Assembly (NCBI GenBank): GCA_903890595.1
Contig: CAITBU010000491.1
Span: 1 to 17,240, forward strand
DNA from: an uncultured Holophagaceae bacterium
GTDB taxonomy: Bacteria; Acidobacteriota; Holophagae; Holophagales; Holophagaceae
DNA: 17,240 bases
Reading direction: 5' to 3'
The first letter of the stretch is position 1, and every line of letters starts with the position of its first letter. Below the pieces are notes generated by a model. It was not told the origin of the DNA. It did not search any database and saw only the letters and a list, made by a program, of their open reading frames with translations. Positions 1 through 7,228 of the stretch are shown in pieces. Position numbers and translations under genes: made by a program.

Positions 1-241
1 ATCAATGATGGCACCGGCCTGGGGTCGGCGACGATGGGAACGGGGCCCATGGGTCTCGGGGGCGGGTGCCGCACGAGAAGGGTGGCCAGAGAGGATGACG
101 AGGCCGGGGTTGCCTTTCTTAAGCCACCTATTATGGCTGTTGCGGGCTTCTATAGGGAAAAGGCTTGACCATCAGCACAAGGATTTTTTTCTATTTTTTG
201 ACCATAGGGGCGCCAACCCGCCCCCCAACGACTGTCCCTGA
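1..241. other. left flank, no gene recognised
   Basis: No convincing gene is seen here. On the minus strand one frame with high GC at third positions is open from about 149 to the left edge, with an in-frame ATG at 50-48. It could be the 5' end of a leftward gene cut by the window, but too little is visible to name it. The plus-strand frame over the same bases is rich in Arg, Trp and Gly, as expected of a shadow. Positions 140-205 are AT-richer and carry TTGACCAT twice (165-172 and 198-205). This could be the original upstream region of lipA. Confidence 0.3.
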
Positions 242-351
242 ACCCTCCCCTGCGAGAGACTGGAACCCCAGGAGCCTGCATGCCCCGATATGCCCGCCGT
301 GTTGGCCGCGAAGTCCTGGAAGGGCATCCCCGGCTCCCGCCCTGGATTGCC
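242..351 (+). repeat. 110-bp direct repeat, left copy (lipA leader and start)
   Basis: This stretch is identical base for base to 16686-16795, an offset of 16444. It contains 38 bp of leader with an AGGAG ribosome binding site and the first 24 codons of lipA. Weaker similarity continues a few bases upstream (actgtcc at 231-237 matches 16675-16681), then is lost. On the right the match stops at 351/352, inside the reading frame. The two copies flank the whole LysR-to-DUF554 block in direct orientation. Confidence 0.97.
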
Positions 352-405
352 GCCCTCCAGCTCCCGGGAGCGTCAGGATGGGGGAGAGTGGCTCCGCCGC
401 ATTAG
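280..405 (+). pseudogene. lipA: truncated 5' fragment of lipoyl synthase gene lipA
   Basis: The ATG at 280 opens the same reading frame as the intact lipA at 16724. The first 24 residues (MPRYARR... to ...LPPWIA) are identical, and after codon 24 the sequence changes abruptly to unrelated residues, ending at a TAG at 403-405. None of the cysteines that bind the iron-sulfur clusters of LipA is present, so the fragment cannot be functional. The ribosome binding site (AGGAG, 270-274) and start are intact, so a 41-residue peptide could still be made if the region is transcribed. The fragment converges on the LysR gene and the two stop codons overlap. It most likely marks the left boundary of an insertion or duplication. 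Confidence 0.88.
360..371. repeat. 12-bp perfect palindrome next to the repeat junction
   Basis: GCTCCCGGGAGC is a perfect palindrome lying 8 bp beyond the point where the lipA fragment stops matching (351/352). It is downstream of the LysR gene on the minus strand, but with no loop and no T-run it is a poor terminator. It may be chance in a GC-rich context, or a trace of the recombination that made the junction. Confidence 0.4.
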
Positions 406-1340
406 ATAAAGACCTTGGTACAGCATCTCTTCCCAACAGCCGCTTCACACCAGCGGAGGGTCTTATCTCTCAGCACGTCTGCGAAGGCTTTGGCCACGGG
501 AGAGAGCGGCACGTCGGATCTGGTAATGATCCCGATTGAGCTCTCGGGCGGCGCTGAGCTGAAGTCGACGGCACGGATTCCCGCCAGCTCAGGGCACTCC
601 AGCAAGCCTCTTGGCATGAAGGTCACCACATCGGAGTTCCGAACGATGGCCAGGGCGGAGAGAACCGACTCGCACCGGAGGATGCGCTGGGGAGGAGGGA
701 GTCCGGCCTCGGCGAAATAGCCGAGGAGCTTGGTCCCCAGCCCATGGGTCCCAAAGCTCGTAGCCAACCACTCCACGTCCACCAACTCAGGGAGCTTCCG
801 GGCCTTGGCCAGCGGATGATTGTCGCGCATGGCCACGACGTTCGAGGCCCTGAACCAGCGCTCGAAGGCCAGGTCCTCGCCGACGTGGTCCCCGGCGATG
901 ATCATGATCCCGAAGTCCAGCTTGCCCTGCCGGATCCCAGGGATGGTGATGCCTTCCAGTCCCTCCACCACGTGCAGATGGACGTTCCTGTACTTTCTGC
1001 GGAAGGCGGCCACCGCATGGGGCAGCACGGTGAGAGCAACCAGCGGTGTCACACCGACAGAGACGGAGCCTTCATCCACACCCTTCATCTGCCGGATCTC
1101 GCTCTTGGCCAGGTCCGCCTGGCGGACGATCAGCTTGGCGCGCACCAGCAGGCGGGTCCCATCCTCTGTCAGGTGCACCCCGCGAACGCTCCGATGGATT
1201 AGGGACACGTCCAGGTCCTGTTCCAGCTCCCGGAGGGCCTTGGTGAGGGCCGACTGAGACAGGTTCATCTTCCGGGCAGCACCCCGGATGCTGCCGGTCT
1301 CTACGGCGATCAGGAAGGCATTGAGCTGATGAAGTTTCAT
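402..1340 (-). CDS. LysR-family transcriptional regulator
   Basis: This 312-residue protein has the usual LysR length and layout. An N-terminal winged helix-turn-helix (residues about 1-62, MKLHQLNAFL... with NLSQSALTKALRELE as recognition region) is followed by a linker helix and a LysR substrate-binding domain (about 90-295; GSVSVGVTPL starts it). The start is supported by a GGAGAA ribosome binding site (complement of 1344-1349). It is transcribed away from the MFS-porin genes across a 202-bp gap, the classic arrangement in which a LysR protein controls the divergent genes in response to a small ligand. From this context the ligand may be the substrate of the transporter or amidohydrolase, but nothing in the sequence identifies it. 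Its stop overlaps that of the lipA fragment. Confidence 0.93.
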   Translation of the reverse strand: MKLHQLNAFLIAVETGSIRGAARKMNLSQSALTKALRELEQDLDVSLIHRSVRGVHLTEDGTRLLVRAKLIVRQADLAKSEIRQMKGVDEGSVSVGVTPLVALTVLPHAVAAFRRKYRNVHLHVVEGLEGITIPGIRQGKLDFGIMIIAGDHVGEDLAFERWFRASNVVAMRDNHPLAKARKLPELVDVEWLATSFGTHGLGTKLLGYFAEAGLPPPQRILRCESVLSALAIVRNSDVVTFMPRGLLECPELAGIRAVDFSSAPPESSIGIITRSDVPLSPVAKAFADVLRDKTLRWCEAAVGKRCCTKVFI

Positions 1341-1542
1341 GGCTTCTCCGGGGGATGGCCTGAGCTCTTTTGGTGGTCATCTCGCCTAAAAATGTGCCTT
1401 TTCGATGCATTTGGATTCTACATACTTCCCTCAACGAATTACCAACCTTTAAAGACGACTCTTCGGTCATTCAAGGATTTCCCTCCCCCCTCAGGCCTTA
1501 TTCGCCCGGATCTGGGTCTGCCTAATCAACAAGGAGTCAGCA
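1341..1542. promoter_or_regulatory. divergent promoter region between LysR gene and MFS gene
   Basis: This 202-bp region is AT-richer than the genes on either side and must hold the promoters of both divergent genes. A short inverted repeat, AAATG at 1390-1394 and CATTT at 1408-1412 with a 13-base centre, is about the right size for a LysR-type site, but the match is weak. No clear -35/-10 pair stands out. The MFS gene has a good ribosome binding site, AAGGAG at 1531-1536. Confidence 0.5.
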
Positions 1543-2976
1543 ATGACTGCCACACCGACCCCCCTCGGCTCGAATCCGAAAACCGTCGACACCAGCCCCT
1601 ACAGCTGTCCCCCCAGCGTGCTCTTTGGCATGTGCATCGGCGTATCCATCTACTGGCTGTTCGCCCTATCCATGAACCCCATGGTGCCGAGCATCGCCAG
1701 GGATCTGGGCCTCGCCCTGGGCGTGGCGGACCCCAACCTGTCGCTGGCAGTCAGCATGGCCGGCCTAACGGCAGGAATCTGCATGATGCCCATGGGTGGC
1801 CTCGCCGACCAGTTCGGGCGGATCCGCTTGACCCGGATCGGCCTCGCGCTGGGCCTGATCGGTGCACTCCTGTGCGGTCTGGCCCCCAGCATCTGGCCCC
1901 TGGTGGCCGGCCGCTTCTTCCTGGGTCTGTCCGCAGCCATCGTCATGCCCGCCACCCTGGGCCTGGTGAAGGTCTATTACAACGATGCGGATCGCCCCAA
2001 GGCCATCAGCTACTGGTCCCTCTCCACCGCCGGCTGCGCCAGCTTCTCCAGCCTCTTCGGCGGCGTGATGGCCACCCAGGTGGGTTGGCGCTGGGCCTTC
2101 CTCCTGGCCGTGCCCTGCATCCTGGTCTCGTTTGTCCTCCTTCGCTCCGCCCCTGAGCGGAAGGCTGTGAGCACCGGCAAGCGCCCCTTCGACATCATCG
2201 GCTTCTCGGCCCTCATCATCGGCCTCCTGGCCCTGAACCTCTTCATCAGCAAGGGCAAGGCCTGGGGCTGGACCAGCATGACCTCCCTCAGTTGCCTGGG
2301 GCTCTTCGGCCTGATGCTGGCGGTCTTCATCCCCAACGAGAAGCGCCACGCGGCACCCATCGCTGACCTCAGCCTGTTCAATCGTCGCGCCTACACCGGC
2401 ACCGTGATCGCCAACCTGTTCGTCAACTCCCTCTTGGGCGTGCTGGTGGTCATCATGATCTACCTCCAGAAGGGTCGGGGCCTGACCGCCATGCAAGCCA
2501 GCCTCCTGACGCTGGGCTACGCCACGGCAGTGCTCTCCCTCATGCGGGTCGGCGAAAAGGTCGGCCAGCGCATGGGCCCCAGGTTCCCCATGGTCCTCGG
2601 CTGCCTAAGCCTGATCGGCCTGGTCGTGCCCCTGTCCTGCACCTTCGTGGTGAGCAACACGGCCTACTTCACCCTCGTGTTCTTCGGCCTGGCCTCCCTG
2701 GGTGTGGGCCTCGGGCTGTTCATGACGCCAGCCACGAGTGTGGCCATCGGTGAGGCACCTGCCGAGAAGGCGGCCCTGGCGGGCGGCATCTTCAAGATGG
2801 GCAGCTCCCTGGGCGGCGCCTTCGGCATCGCCATCCACCTGGCCATCTTTGGCGCAGTGCTGCAGAGCACCAAGAGCATCCACCTGGCAGCCCAGTACAG
2901 CATCGGCTTCGGCCTCGTCGCCGCCGTCGTGGCCTCCGCGGTGTCCTTCCTCCTGGCGCCGGGCAAGAAGAAGTAG
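1543..2976 (+). CDS. MFS transporter, DHA2 (14-helix) type
   Basis: The 477-residue protein is strongly hydrophobic throughout, with a short hydrophilic N-terminus (about 25 residues) and a basic C-terminal GKKK. The length and the pattern of segments fit the 14-helix drug:H+ antiporter-2 group of the major facilitator superfamily. MFS motif A is seen at residues 85-96 (GGLADQFGRIRL), and GWRWAFLL at 181-188 is typical of the helix 5-6 region of this group. It would act in the inner membrane using the proton gradient. The group is best known for multidrug efflux but includes carriers for small organic compounds. Placed between a divergent LysR gene and a porin, it may move the same compound as the porin. 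Direction and substrate are unknown. AAGGAG at 1531-1536 fixes the start. Confidence 0.88.
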   Translation: MTATPTPLGSNPKTVDTSPYSCPPSVLFGMCIGVSIYWLFALSMNPMVPSIARDLGLALGVADPNLSLAVSMAGLTAGICMMPMGGLADQFGRIRLTRIGLALGLIGALLCGLAPSIWPLVAGRFFLGLSAAIVMPATLGLVKVYYNDADRPKAISYWSLSTAGCASFSSLFGGVMATQVGWRWAFLLAVPCILVSFVLLRSAPERKAVSTGKRPFDIIGFSALIIGLLALNLFISKGKAWGWTSMTSLSCLGLFGLMLAVFIPNEKRHAAPIADLSLFNRRAYTGTVIANLFVNSLLGVLVVIMIYLQKGRGLTAMQASLLTLGYATAVLSLMRVGEKVGQRMGPRFPMVLGCLSLIGLVVPLSCTFVVSNTAYFTLVFFGLASLGVGLGLFMTPATSVAIGEAPAEKAALAGGIFKMGSSLGGAFGIAIHLAIFGAVLQSTKSIHLAAQYSIGFGLVAAVVASAVSFLLAPGKKK

Positions 2977-3042
2977 CTCCTTCTTCGCGCTGCGGCTCCC
3001 CTCCCGCTTACTCCCTTTCTGTCTCGTCCTCTGGAGTCCCCC

Positions 3043-4356
3043 ATGAACCGCTCTGCCCTCTCGATCCTGGCCCTCTGTGCCGGCCTGCCCGCGCTGGCCC
3101 AGACACCTGCGAAGGAGCTCTCCATCGGCTCCGACAATCTCAATGTTGGCGTGTATGCCACCATCGACGTCGGTGTCGGTACCACCTCCCACAGCCTCAA
3201 CTTCGACCCCAATCTGGTCTGCGATACGGCTCCCGTCGTTGTGTTCGGGAAGAACCGCGCCACAGGCATGATCAGCGGGGGACTCTCCATGTCCCGCTGG
3301 GGCATCGCGGGCAGCTTCAAGGTGTCCGAGGACTGGAAGGCCATCCTGGTCCTGGAGTCGGGCTTCGTGGTCAACGCCGGGACCACCGGCAACTCGGCGC
3401 TGGGGCTTGCCCAGAACCGGCTCACCGGACCCAACTGGGCGGGTGATTCCTCGGTTGATGGCCAGATCTTCAACCGCGCCAGCTATGTGGGCCTGGCCTC
3501 GGACAAATACGGCACCCTGACTTTTGGCCGCAACAACAGCATCGGGATCGACATCCTGGTGCCCTACGATCCCCTGCTCACAGCCCTGGTGTTCAGCCCC
3601 CTGGGCTTTTCGGGATCCTACGGCGGCGGTGGGGCCACCGACAATTCCCGCGTGGACAGCAGCATCAAATACAAGGTGAAGGTCGGGGACTGGAACGCAG
3701 GTGTCCTCTACAAGTTTGGTGGCGTCGCGGGAGCCAGCAGCGCGCAGACGGGCAGCCAGTTCAACCTCGGCTATGAGCGTGGCCCCTTCGGAATCCAGAC
3801 CAGCTACATCACCTTCAAGGATGCCTTCAGCGTCTCGAACCCGGGCGGGACTCAGGCGCTCGGGACCATCTCCTGCTCAGCCTTCGATACGTCCGCCTTC
3901 ATGGTCGCCGCCAAGTACTCCTTCGGCCCGCTGGTCCTGAAGGTCGGCCATGAGCAGATGAGCTACAAGAATCCCAGCCATCCCGACCAGGACAAGGCCC
4001 TGACCAGCCTCTTCGGCCAGGTGGTCGGCAGCTGGAACCATGCGCCCTACTCCACCGGCACCAAGAAGCTGCATGTCACCTGGGGGGGTGGCAACTATGA
4101 CTTCACGAACAAGCTGACGCTCTATTTGGGTTGCTACTACGTGAAGCAGGACGATTACTCCGGTGCGCCCGCAACGCTTTCCGGCAAGAGCTCCGGCAAC
4201 ACCACCTACTCCTCCGGGATCCTCGACTACAAGTTCACGAAGCGGCTCGACGCCTACGTGGCCTACATGGGTGTTTACGCCAAGGGAGGGCCCAATGCCG
4301 GGCTGCCCTTCCACTCCAACGAGACCGCTGGTGTGGGGCTGCGTCTGAAGTTCTAG
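3043..4356 (+). CDS. outer-membrane porin, Gram-negative porin (Porin_4-like) family
   Basis: The 437-residue product starts with a signal peptide (MNRSALSILALCAGLPALA, cleavage probably before Gln20) and ends in Phe, as outer-membrane barrels do. The body alternates polar and hydrophobic residues and is rich in Gly, Tyr and Ser. SRWGIAGSFKVSEDWKAIL followed by LESGF near residues 84-110 resembles the conserved N-terminal part of trimeric porins of the Burkholderia/Neisseria type (SRxGxxGxEDLGxGLKAxFxLExGF). RASYVGLASDKYGTLTFGR (about 146-164) is the next conserved strand-turn-strand. It would allow diffusion of small, often anionic solutes across the outer membrane. A GGAG at 3033-3036 serves the start. 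It lies 66 bp after the MFS gene, probably in one transcript, and is followed by a hairpin terminator. Confidence 0.88.
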   Translation: MNRSALSILALCAGLPALAQTPAKELSIGSDNLNVGVYATIDVGVGTTSHSLNFDPNLVCDTAPVVVFGKNRATGMISGGLSMSRWGIAGSFKVSEDWKAILVLESGFVVNAGTTGNSALGLAQNRLTGPNWAGDSSVDGQIFNRASYVGLASDKYGTLTFGRNNSIGIDILVPYDPLLTALVFSPLGFSGSYGGGGATDNSRVDSSIKYKVKVGDWNAGVLYKFGGVAGASSAQTGSQFNLGYERGPFGIQTSYITFKDAFSVSNPGGTQALGTISCSAFDTSAFMVAAKYSFGPLVLKVGHEQMSYKNPSHPDQDKALTSLFGQVVGSWNHAPYSTGTKKLHVTWGGGNYDFTNKLTLYLGCYYVKQDDYSGAPATLSGKSSGNTTYSSGILDYKFTKRLDAYVAYMGVYAKGGPNAGLPFHSNETAGVGLRLKF

Positions 4357-4367
4357 CTGCACCGAAG

Positions 4368-4424
4368 GCGGGGCTCCCGTTCTCTTCCCCAAGGTCCGCC
4401 TTGGCTGGGAGCCCCGCTTCTCTC
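4368..4424 (+). terminator. rho-independent-type terminator after the porin gene
   Basis: An 11-bp perfect stem, GCGGGGCTCCC (4368-4378) with GGGAGCCCCGC (4407-4417), is followed by TTCTCTC. The 28-base loop contains a second perfect hairpin, CCAAGG (4389-4394) and CCTTGG (4399-4404) around TCCG. The T-run is impure, but the stem is strong and sits just behind the porin stop, so it probably ends the MFS-porin transcript. Confidence 0.75.
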
Positions 4425-4440
4425 TTGAACCCGCAACCCA

Positions 4441-4466
4441 GGGTTCCGCCACGAGCGGGCGAACCC
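4441..4466 (+). repeat. second hairpin before the amidohydrolase gene
   Basis: GGGTTC-C-GCC (4441-4450) can pair with GGC-GAACCC (4458-4466), with one bulged C. There is no T-run behind it. Together with the preceding terminator it separates the porin from the amidohydrolase gene. It could back up termination or lie in the leader of the next transcript. Confidence 0.45.
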
Positions 4467-4512
4467 TTGCCGCGATTGCTCAAAAGTCACCGTTCAACCA
4501 GGGAGCCCTGTC

Positions 4513-5775
4513 ATGAGCCCGTTTGTCCGCACGCTTTCCGCCGAAATCGACAAGGTCCTGCTGGACGCTGAGGCGCTCTACAAGGACCTGCACCAGAATC
4601 CCGAACTCTCCCATCAGGAGTTTCGGACCGCTGGCGTCGTGGCTGCCCAACTTCGCGCTGCTGGGTTCCAGGTCACCGAGAAGATCGGGGGGACCGGGGT
4701 GGTGGGTGTTCTGGAGAATGGCGAGGGCCCCACCGTCATGATGCGCGCCGATATGGATGCCCTACCCATCAAGGAGGCCACCGGAGTCCCCTACGCCAGC
4801 ACCTGTGAGGCTGTTAACGCAAAGGGCGAGACCGTCCCCGTGTCCCACGCCTGCGGCCACGACATGCACATCACCTGGCTGCTTTCCTCGGCCAAGGTGC
4901 TTTCCGAAGCCCGCCAGGACTGGCGCGGCACGGTGGTGGCGCTCTTCCAGCCGGCCGAAGAAAACGGGGCGGGTTCCCAGGCCATGCTCGATGACGGCCT
5001 GACCGAGCGCATCCCGAAACCCGACGTCATCCTGGGCCAGCACCTGCTGCAGTATCGGGCGGGGGTGGTGGGCTTCCGGGCCGGCCAGATCCTCACGGCC
5101 GGCGACAGCCTCCAGGTCCGCTTCTTCGGCAAGGGTGGCCACGGCGGCATGCCCCAGAACGCCGTAGACCCCATCCTGATGGCCGCCTCTGCGGTCCTGC
5201 GCCTCCAGGGCATCGTCGCCCGGGAAGTCTCTCCCCAGCAGGTGGCTGTGGTCACCGTCGGCGAGTTCCACGCGGGCATCGCTGAGAACATCATCCCGGC
5301 GGAAGCCATCATCAAGCTGAACGTGCGCACCACCGATTCGGCGGTCCGGGACCACGTGCTGGCGGCCATCCGGCGCATCTGCATCGCCGAGGCCCAGGCC
5401 TCGAACGCGCCGCGGGAACCGGAGTTCACGAACATCAGCAACTTCCCCCTCACGGTGAACGATGCCGACGTCACCCGGCAAGTCGCCGATGCCTTCCGCA
5501 GCCAGTTTGGCGAGCAGGTGGTGGAGACCCCGTCCCTGGGGGCCAGCGAAGACTTTGGCCGCTTCGGCAAGGCCTGGAATGTGCCCTACACGTACTGGTT
5601 CGTGGGGGGCTGCTCTCACGAGAAGTACGACCAGGCCAAGCAGGACGGCACCGTGGCCCAGCTGCCCGGCCCCCATTCCCCCTTCTGGGCTCCCGCTCTG
5701 GAGCCCACCTTGAGGACGGGGATCGAGACCAGCCTGGCCGCCATGGGCACTTGGCTGGCCAAGGCGCCAGCCTGA
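4513..5775 (+). CDS. M20D-family amidohydrolase (hippurate hydrolase / N-acyl-amino-acid hydrolase type)
   Basis: The 420-residue cytoplasmic protein has the usual length and motifs of the HipO/AbgB/IAA-amino-acid hydrolase group. RADMDALPI is at 78-86 and ACGHDMH at 113-119, where Cys114 and His116 are expected metal ligands. QPAEE is at 146-150 with the catalytic/ligand Glu pair. His177 (GQHLLQ) lies before the lid domain, FFGKGGHGGMPQNAVDP is at 204-220, and the late ligand His388 is in PGPHSPFW. Family enzymes are dinuclear metal hydrolases that split the amide bond of N-acyl amino acids, for example hippurate to benzoate and glycine. Release of glycine would feed the gcv genes downstream, but the exact substrate cannot be read from the sequence. 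AGGGAG at 4500-4505 fixes the start. The exporter gene begins only 20 bp after its stop. Confidence 0.9.
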   Translation: MSPFVRTLSAEIDKVLLDAEALYKDLHQNPELSHQEFRTAGVVAAQLRAAGFQVTEKIGGTGVVGVLENGEGPTVMMRADMDALPIKEATGVPYASTCEAVNAKGETVPVSHACGHDMHITWLLSSAKVLSEARQDWRGTVVALFQPAEENGAGSQAMLDDGLTERIPKPDVILGQHLLQYRAGVVGFRAGQILTAGDSLQVRFFGKGGHGGMPQNAVDPILMAASAVLRLQGIVAREVSPQQVAVVTVGEFHAGIAENIIPAEAIIKLNVRTTDSAVRDHVLAAIRRICIAEAQASNAPREPEFTNISNFPLTVNDADVTRQVADAFRSQFGEQVVETPSLGASEDFGRFGKAWNVPYTYWFVGGCSHEKYDQAKQDGTVAQLPGPHSPFWAPALEPTLRTGIETSLAAMGTWLAKAPA

Positions 5776-5795
5776 GCTCTCCTGCGCCCTGCGCC

Positions 5796-7034
5796 ATGGC
5801 TAAGCCGTTCTCCTACCCTGCGGCGCCGGTCGTTAACCCCATCCCCGAGGTGGCTTTTACCCTCAACCTGGGGCGCGCGCTGCAGGAGTTCGGGGTCAGC
5901 GCCCAAACACTAGAAAATGCCCTTGGGCGGCTGGCCCTCCACCTGGGCCTGGAAGGCGCGGTCTACGCCACGCCGACCGGGTTCCTCGCCTCCTTCCAGA
6001 AGGCTGGTGGGACCAGCAAGACCTACCTGATTCGCACCGGCAGCTACGGTGCGAACCTGGCGAAACTGGCAGAGACCGAGGCCCTGGTAGACCGGGTCAT
6101 CGACGACGGGGTGGGCGTCCAGGAGGCGCTCGAGCAGCTGGAACAGATCTCCCGGCGTGGTCCTCAGTTTGGCCCCGCCATCCAGGTCGGCGCCTACGCC
6201 ATTGCGGCCATGGGCATGGCCGTGGTCTTCGGCGGCGGCTGGCGGGAGGCCCTGCTCAGCGCCCTGATTGGCAGCCTGGTGGGCCTGGCCGCCCAGCTCT
6301 TGGAACAGAAACGCAACCTGCTCATCCTGGCCCCGCTGGTGGGGGGCATCATCAGCAGCCTCGGTGGCATCGTCCTCGGGAACCTGCTGCCTTCCGCCTC
6401 CCACACCATCCTCATCCTCAGTGGCTTCATCGTCCTGGTTCCGGGGCTTGGGCTGCTGGTGTCCATGCAGGAGCTCGGCACGGGGAACCTCGTGGCGGGG
6501 TCCTCGCGGCTGGTGGGTACCGGCTTCGTGCTCATGCTCCTGGCCTTCGGCGTCGCCATCGGCCAGCGGCTGGGAAATGTTTGGTCTGTGGGTGTGGTCG
6601 CCGAACCACTGGCCCTGCCGTACTGGGCCATCCCACCGGCCATCGCCCTGGTGGCCCTGGGCTACCTGGTGGTGTTCCAGGGCGCCCTCCGGGACTACGC
6701 CTGGACCCTGGCCGCGAGCCTCCTGGCCTACGGCAGCGCCCGGCTGACCACCCAGTTGATGGGCCCGGAGGTCGGTGCAGGCATCGCAGCCCTGGTCCTG
6801 GGCGCGGTCTGCAACCACTACTCCCGCCGCACCCGGCGCCCCGGCGCAGTCCTCCTGTTGCCCTCTCTCATGCTCGTCGTGCCGGGCAGCAAGGGCTTTC
6901 AGGGCCTGTTGTTGGTCCTCCACAAGCACACCCTGGAGGGCCTCCAGGCGGGCTTCCAGTCACTCACCGTGACAGTGGCGCTCATGCTCGGTCTCCTACT
7001 CGCCAATGTGCTGGTGCCCCGGCAGAGGTTCTGA
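5796..7034 (+). CDS. ThrE-like threonine/serine exporter (DUF1212 plus ThrE_2 parts)
   Basis: The protein (412 residues from ATG 5796) has a hydrophilic N-terminal part of about 125 residues with LxLGRALQEFGVSAQTLENAL and GLEGAVYATPTGFLASF, typical of the ThrE/DUF1212 cytoplasmic domain. About ten hydrophobic segments follow to the C-terminus, forming the paired five-helix ThrE and ThrE_2 membrane parts in one chain, as in Corynebacterium ThrE. Family members export threonine and serine using the proton gradient. The frame is open further up to a TTG at 5751 inside the amidohydrolase gene, but MAKPFSYPA at 5796 is the more natural start and leaves a 20-bp gap. Neither start has a good ribosome binding site, so translation may be coupled to the upstream gene. 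Next to glyA it may vent excess serine; that is inference. Confidence 0.85.
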   Translation: MAKPFSYPAAPVVNPIPEVAFTLNLGRALQEFGVSAQTLENALGRLALHLGLEGAVYATPTGFLASFQKAGGTSKTYLIRTGSYGANLAKLAETEALVDRVIDDGVGVQEALEQLEQISRRGPQFGPAIQVGAYAIAAMGMAVVFGGGWREALLSALIGSLVGLAAQLLEQKRNLLILAPLVGGIISSLGGIVLGNLLPSASHTILILSGFIVLVPGLGLLVSMQELGTGNLVAGSSRLVGTGFVLMLLAFGVAIGQRLGNVWSVGVVAEPLALPYWAIPPAIALVALGYLVVFQGALRDYAWTLAASLLAYGSARLTTQLMGPEVGAGIAALVLGAVCNHYSRRTRRPGAVLLLPSLMLVVPGSKGFQGLLLVLHKHTLEGLQAGFQSLTVTVALMLGLLLANVLVPRQRF

Positions 7035-7228
7035 GGACCAGGGCTGGGCCAGGAATTCCAAATGAACACCTTTTAGATTCACCCAATAAAAAATTCCGTC
7101 TTTTGGTATTCACACGACGTTCTCAAACTCAACCCATAAGTCGCAAACGTCCCTTGGCAGAACTCCCTGAAGTCACCGGCAAGGAAGTGATCCACCTCCG
7201 CTGCCGCCCCGCGCAGAAAGGAATCGCG
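7035..7228 (+). promoter_or_regulatory. leader and likely promoter region of the glyA-gcv operon
   Basis: This 194-bp gap is clearly AT-richer than its surroundings between about 7055 and 7140, which suggests the promoter of the long operon lies here. ATTCAC occurs twice (7077-7082 and 7108-7113), about three helix turns apart, and could be a regulator site. I see no confident -35/-10 pair and no strong terminator behind the exporter gene. I looked for a glycine riboswitch, common ahead of gcv operons, and did not recognise one. AAAGGA just upstream of 7229 is the ribosome binding site for glyA. Confidence 0.45.

Noticed and set aside
1..241. Plus-strand 78-codon frame at the left edge
   Set aside because: It has an Arg/Trp/Gly-rich composition, no ribosome binding site and no family features, and it ends at the repeat; probably not a gene.
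1390..1412. AAATG/CATTT inverted repeat as a definite LysR operator
   Set aside because: The arms are only 5 bp in an AT-rich region; kept as a weak hint inside the intergenic entry, not as a separate feature.
6581..7228. Open frame extending glyA upstream by 216 codons
   Set aside because: It lies over the exporter gene in another frame, is rich in Pro, Arg and Gly, and ATG 7229 with its own ribosome binding site gives the normal SHMT N-terminus.
7035..7228. Glycine riboswitch ahead of the glyA-gcv genes
   Set aside because: I looked for the paired aptamer cores and flanking stems and could not find a convincing match; a covariance-model search would settle it.
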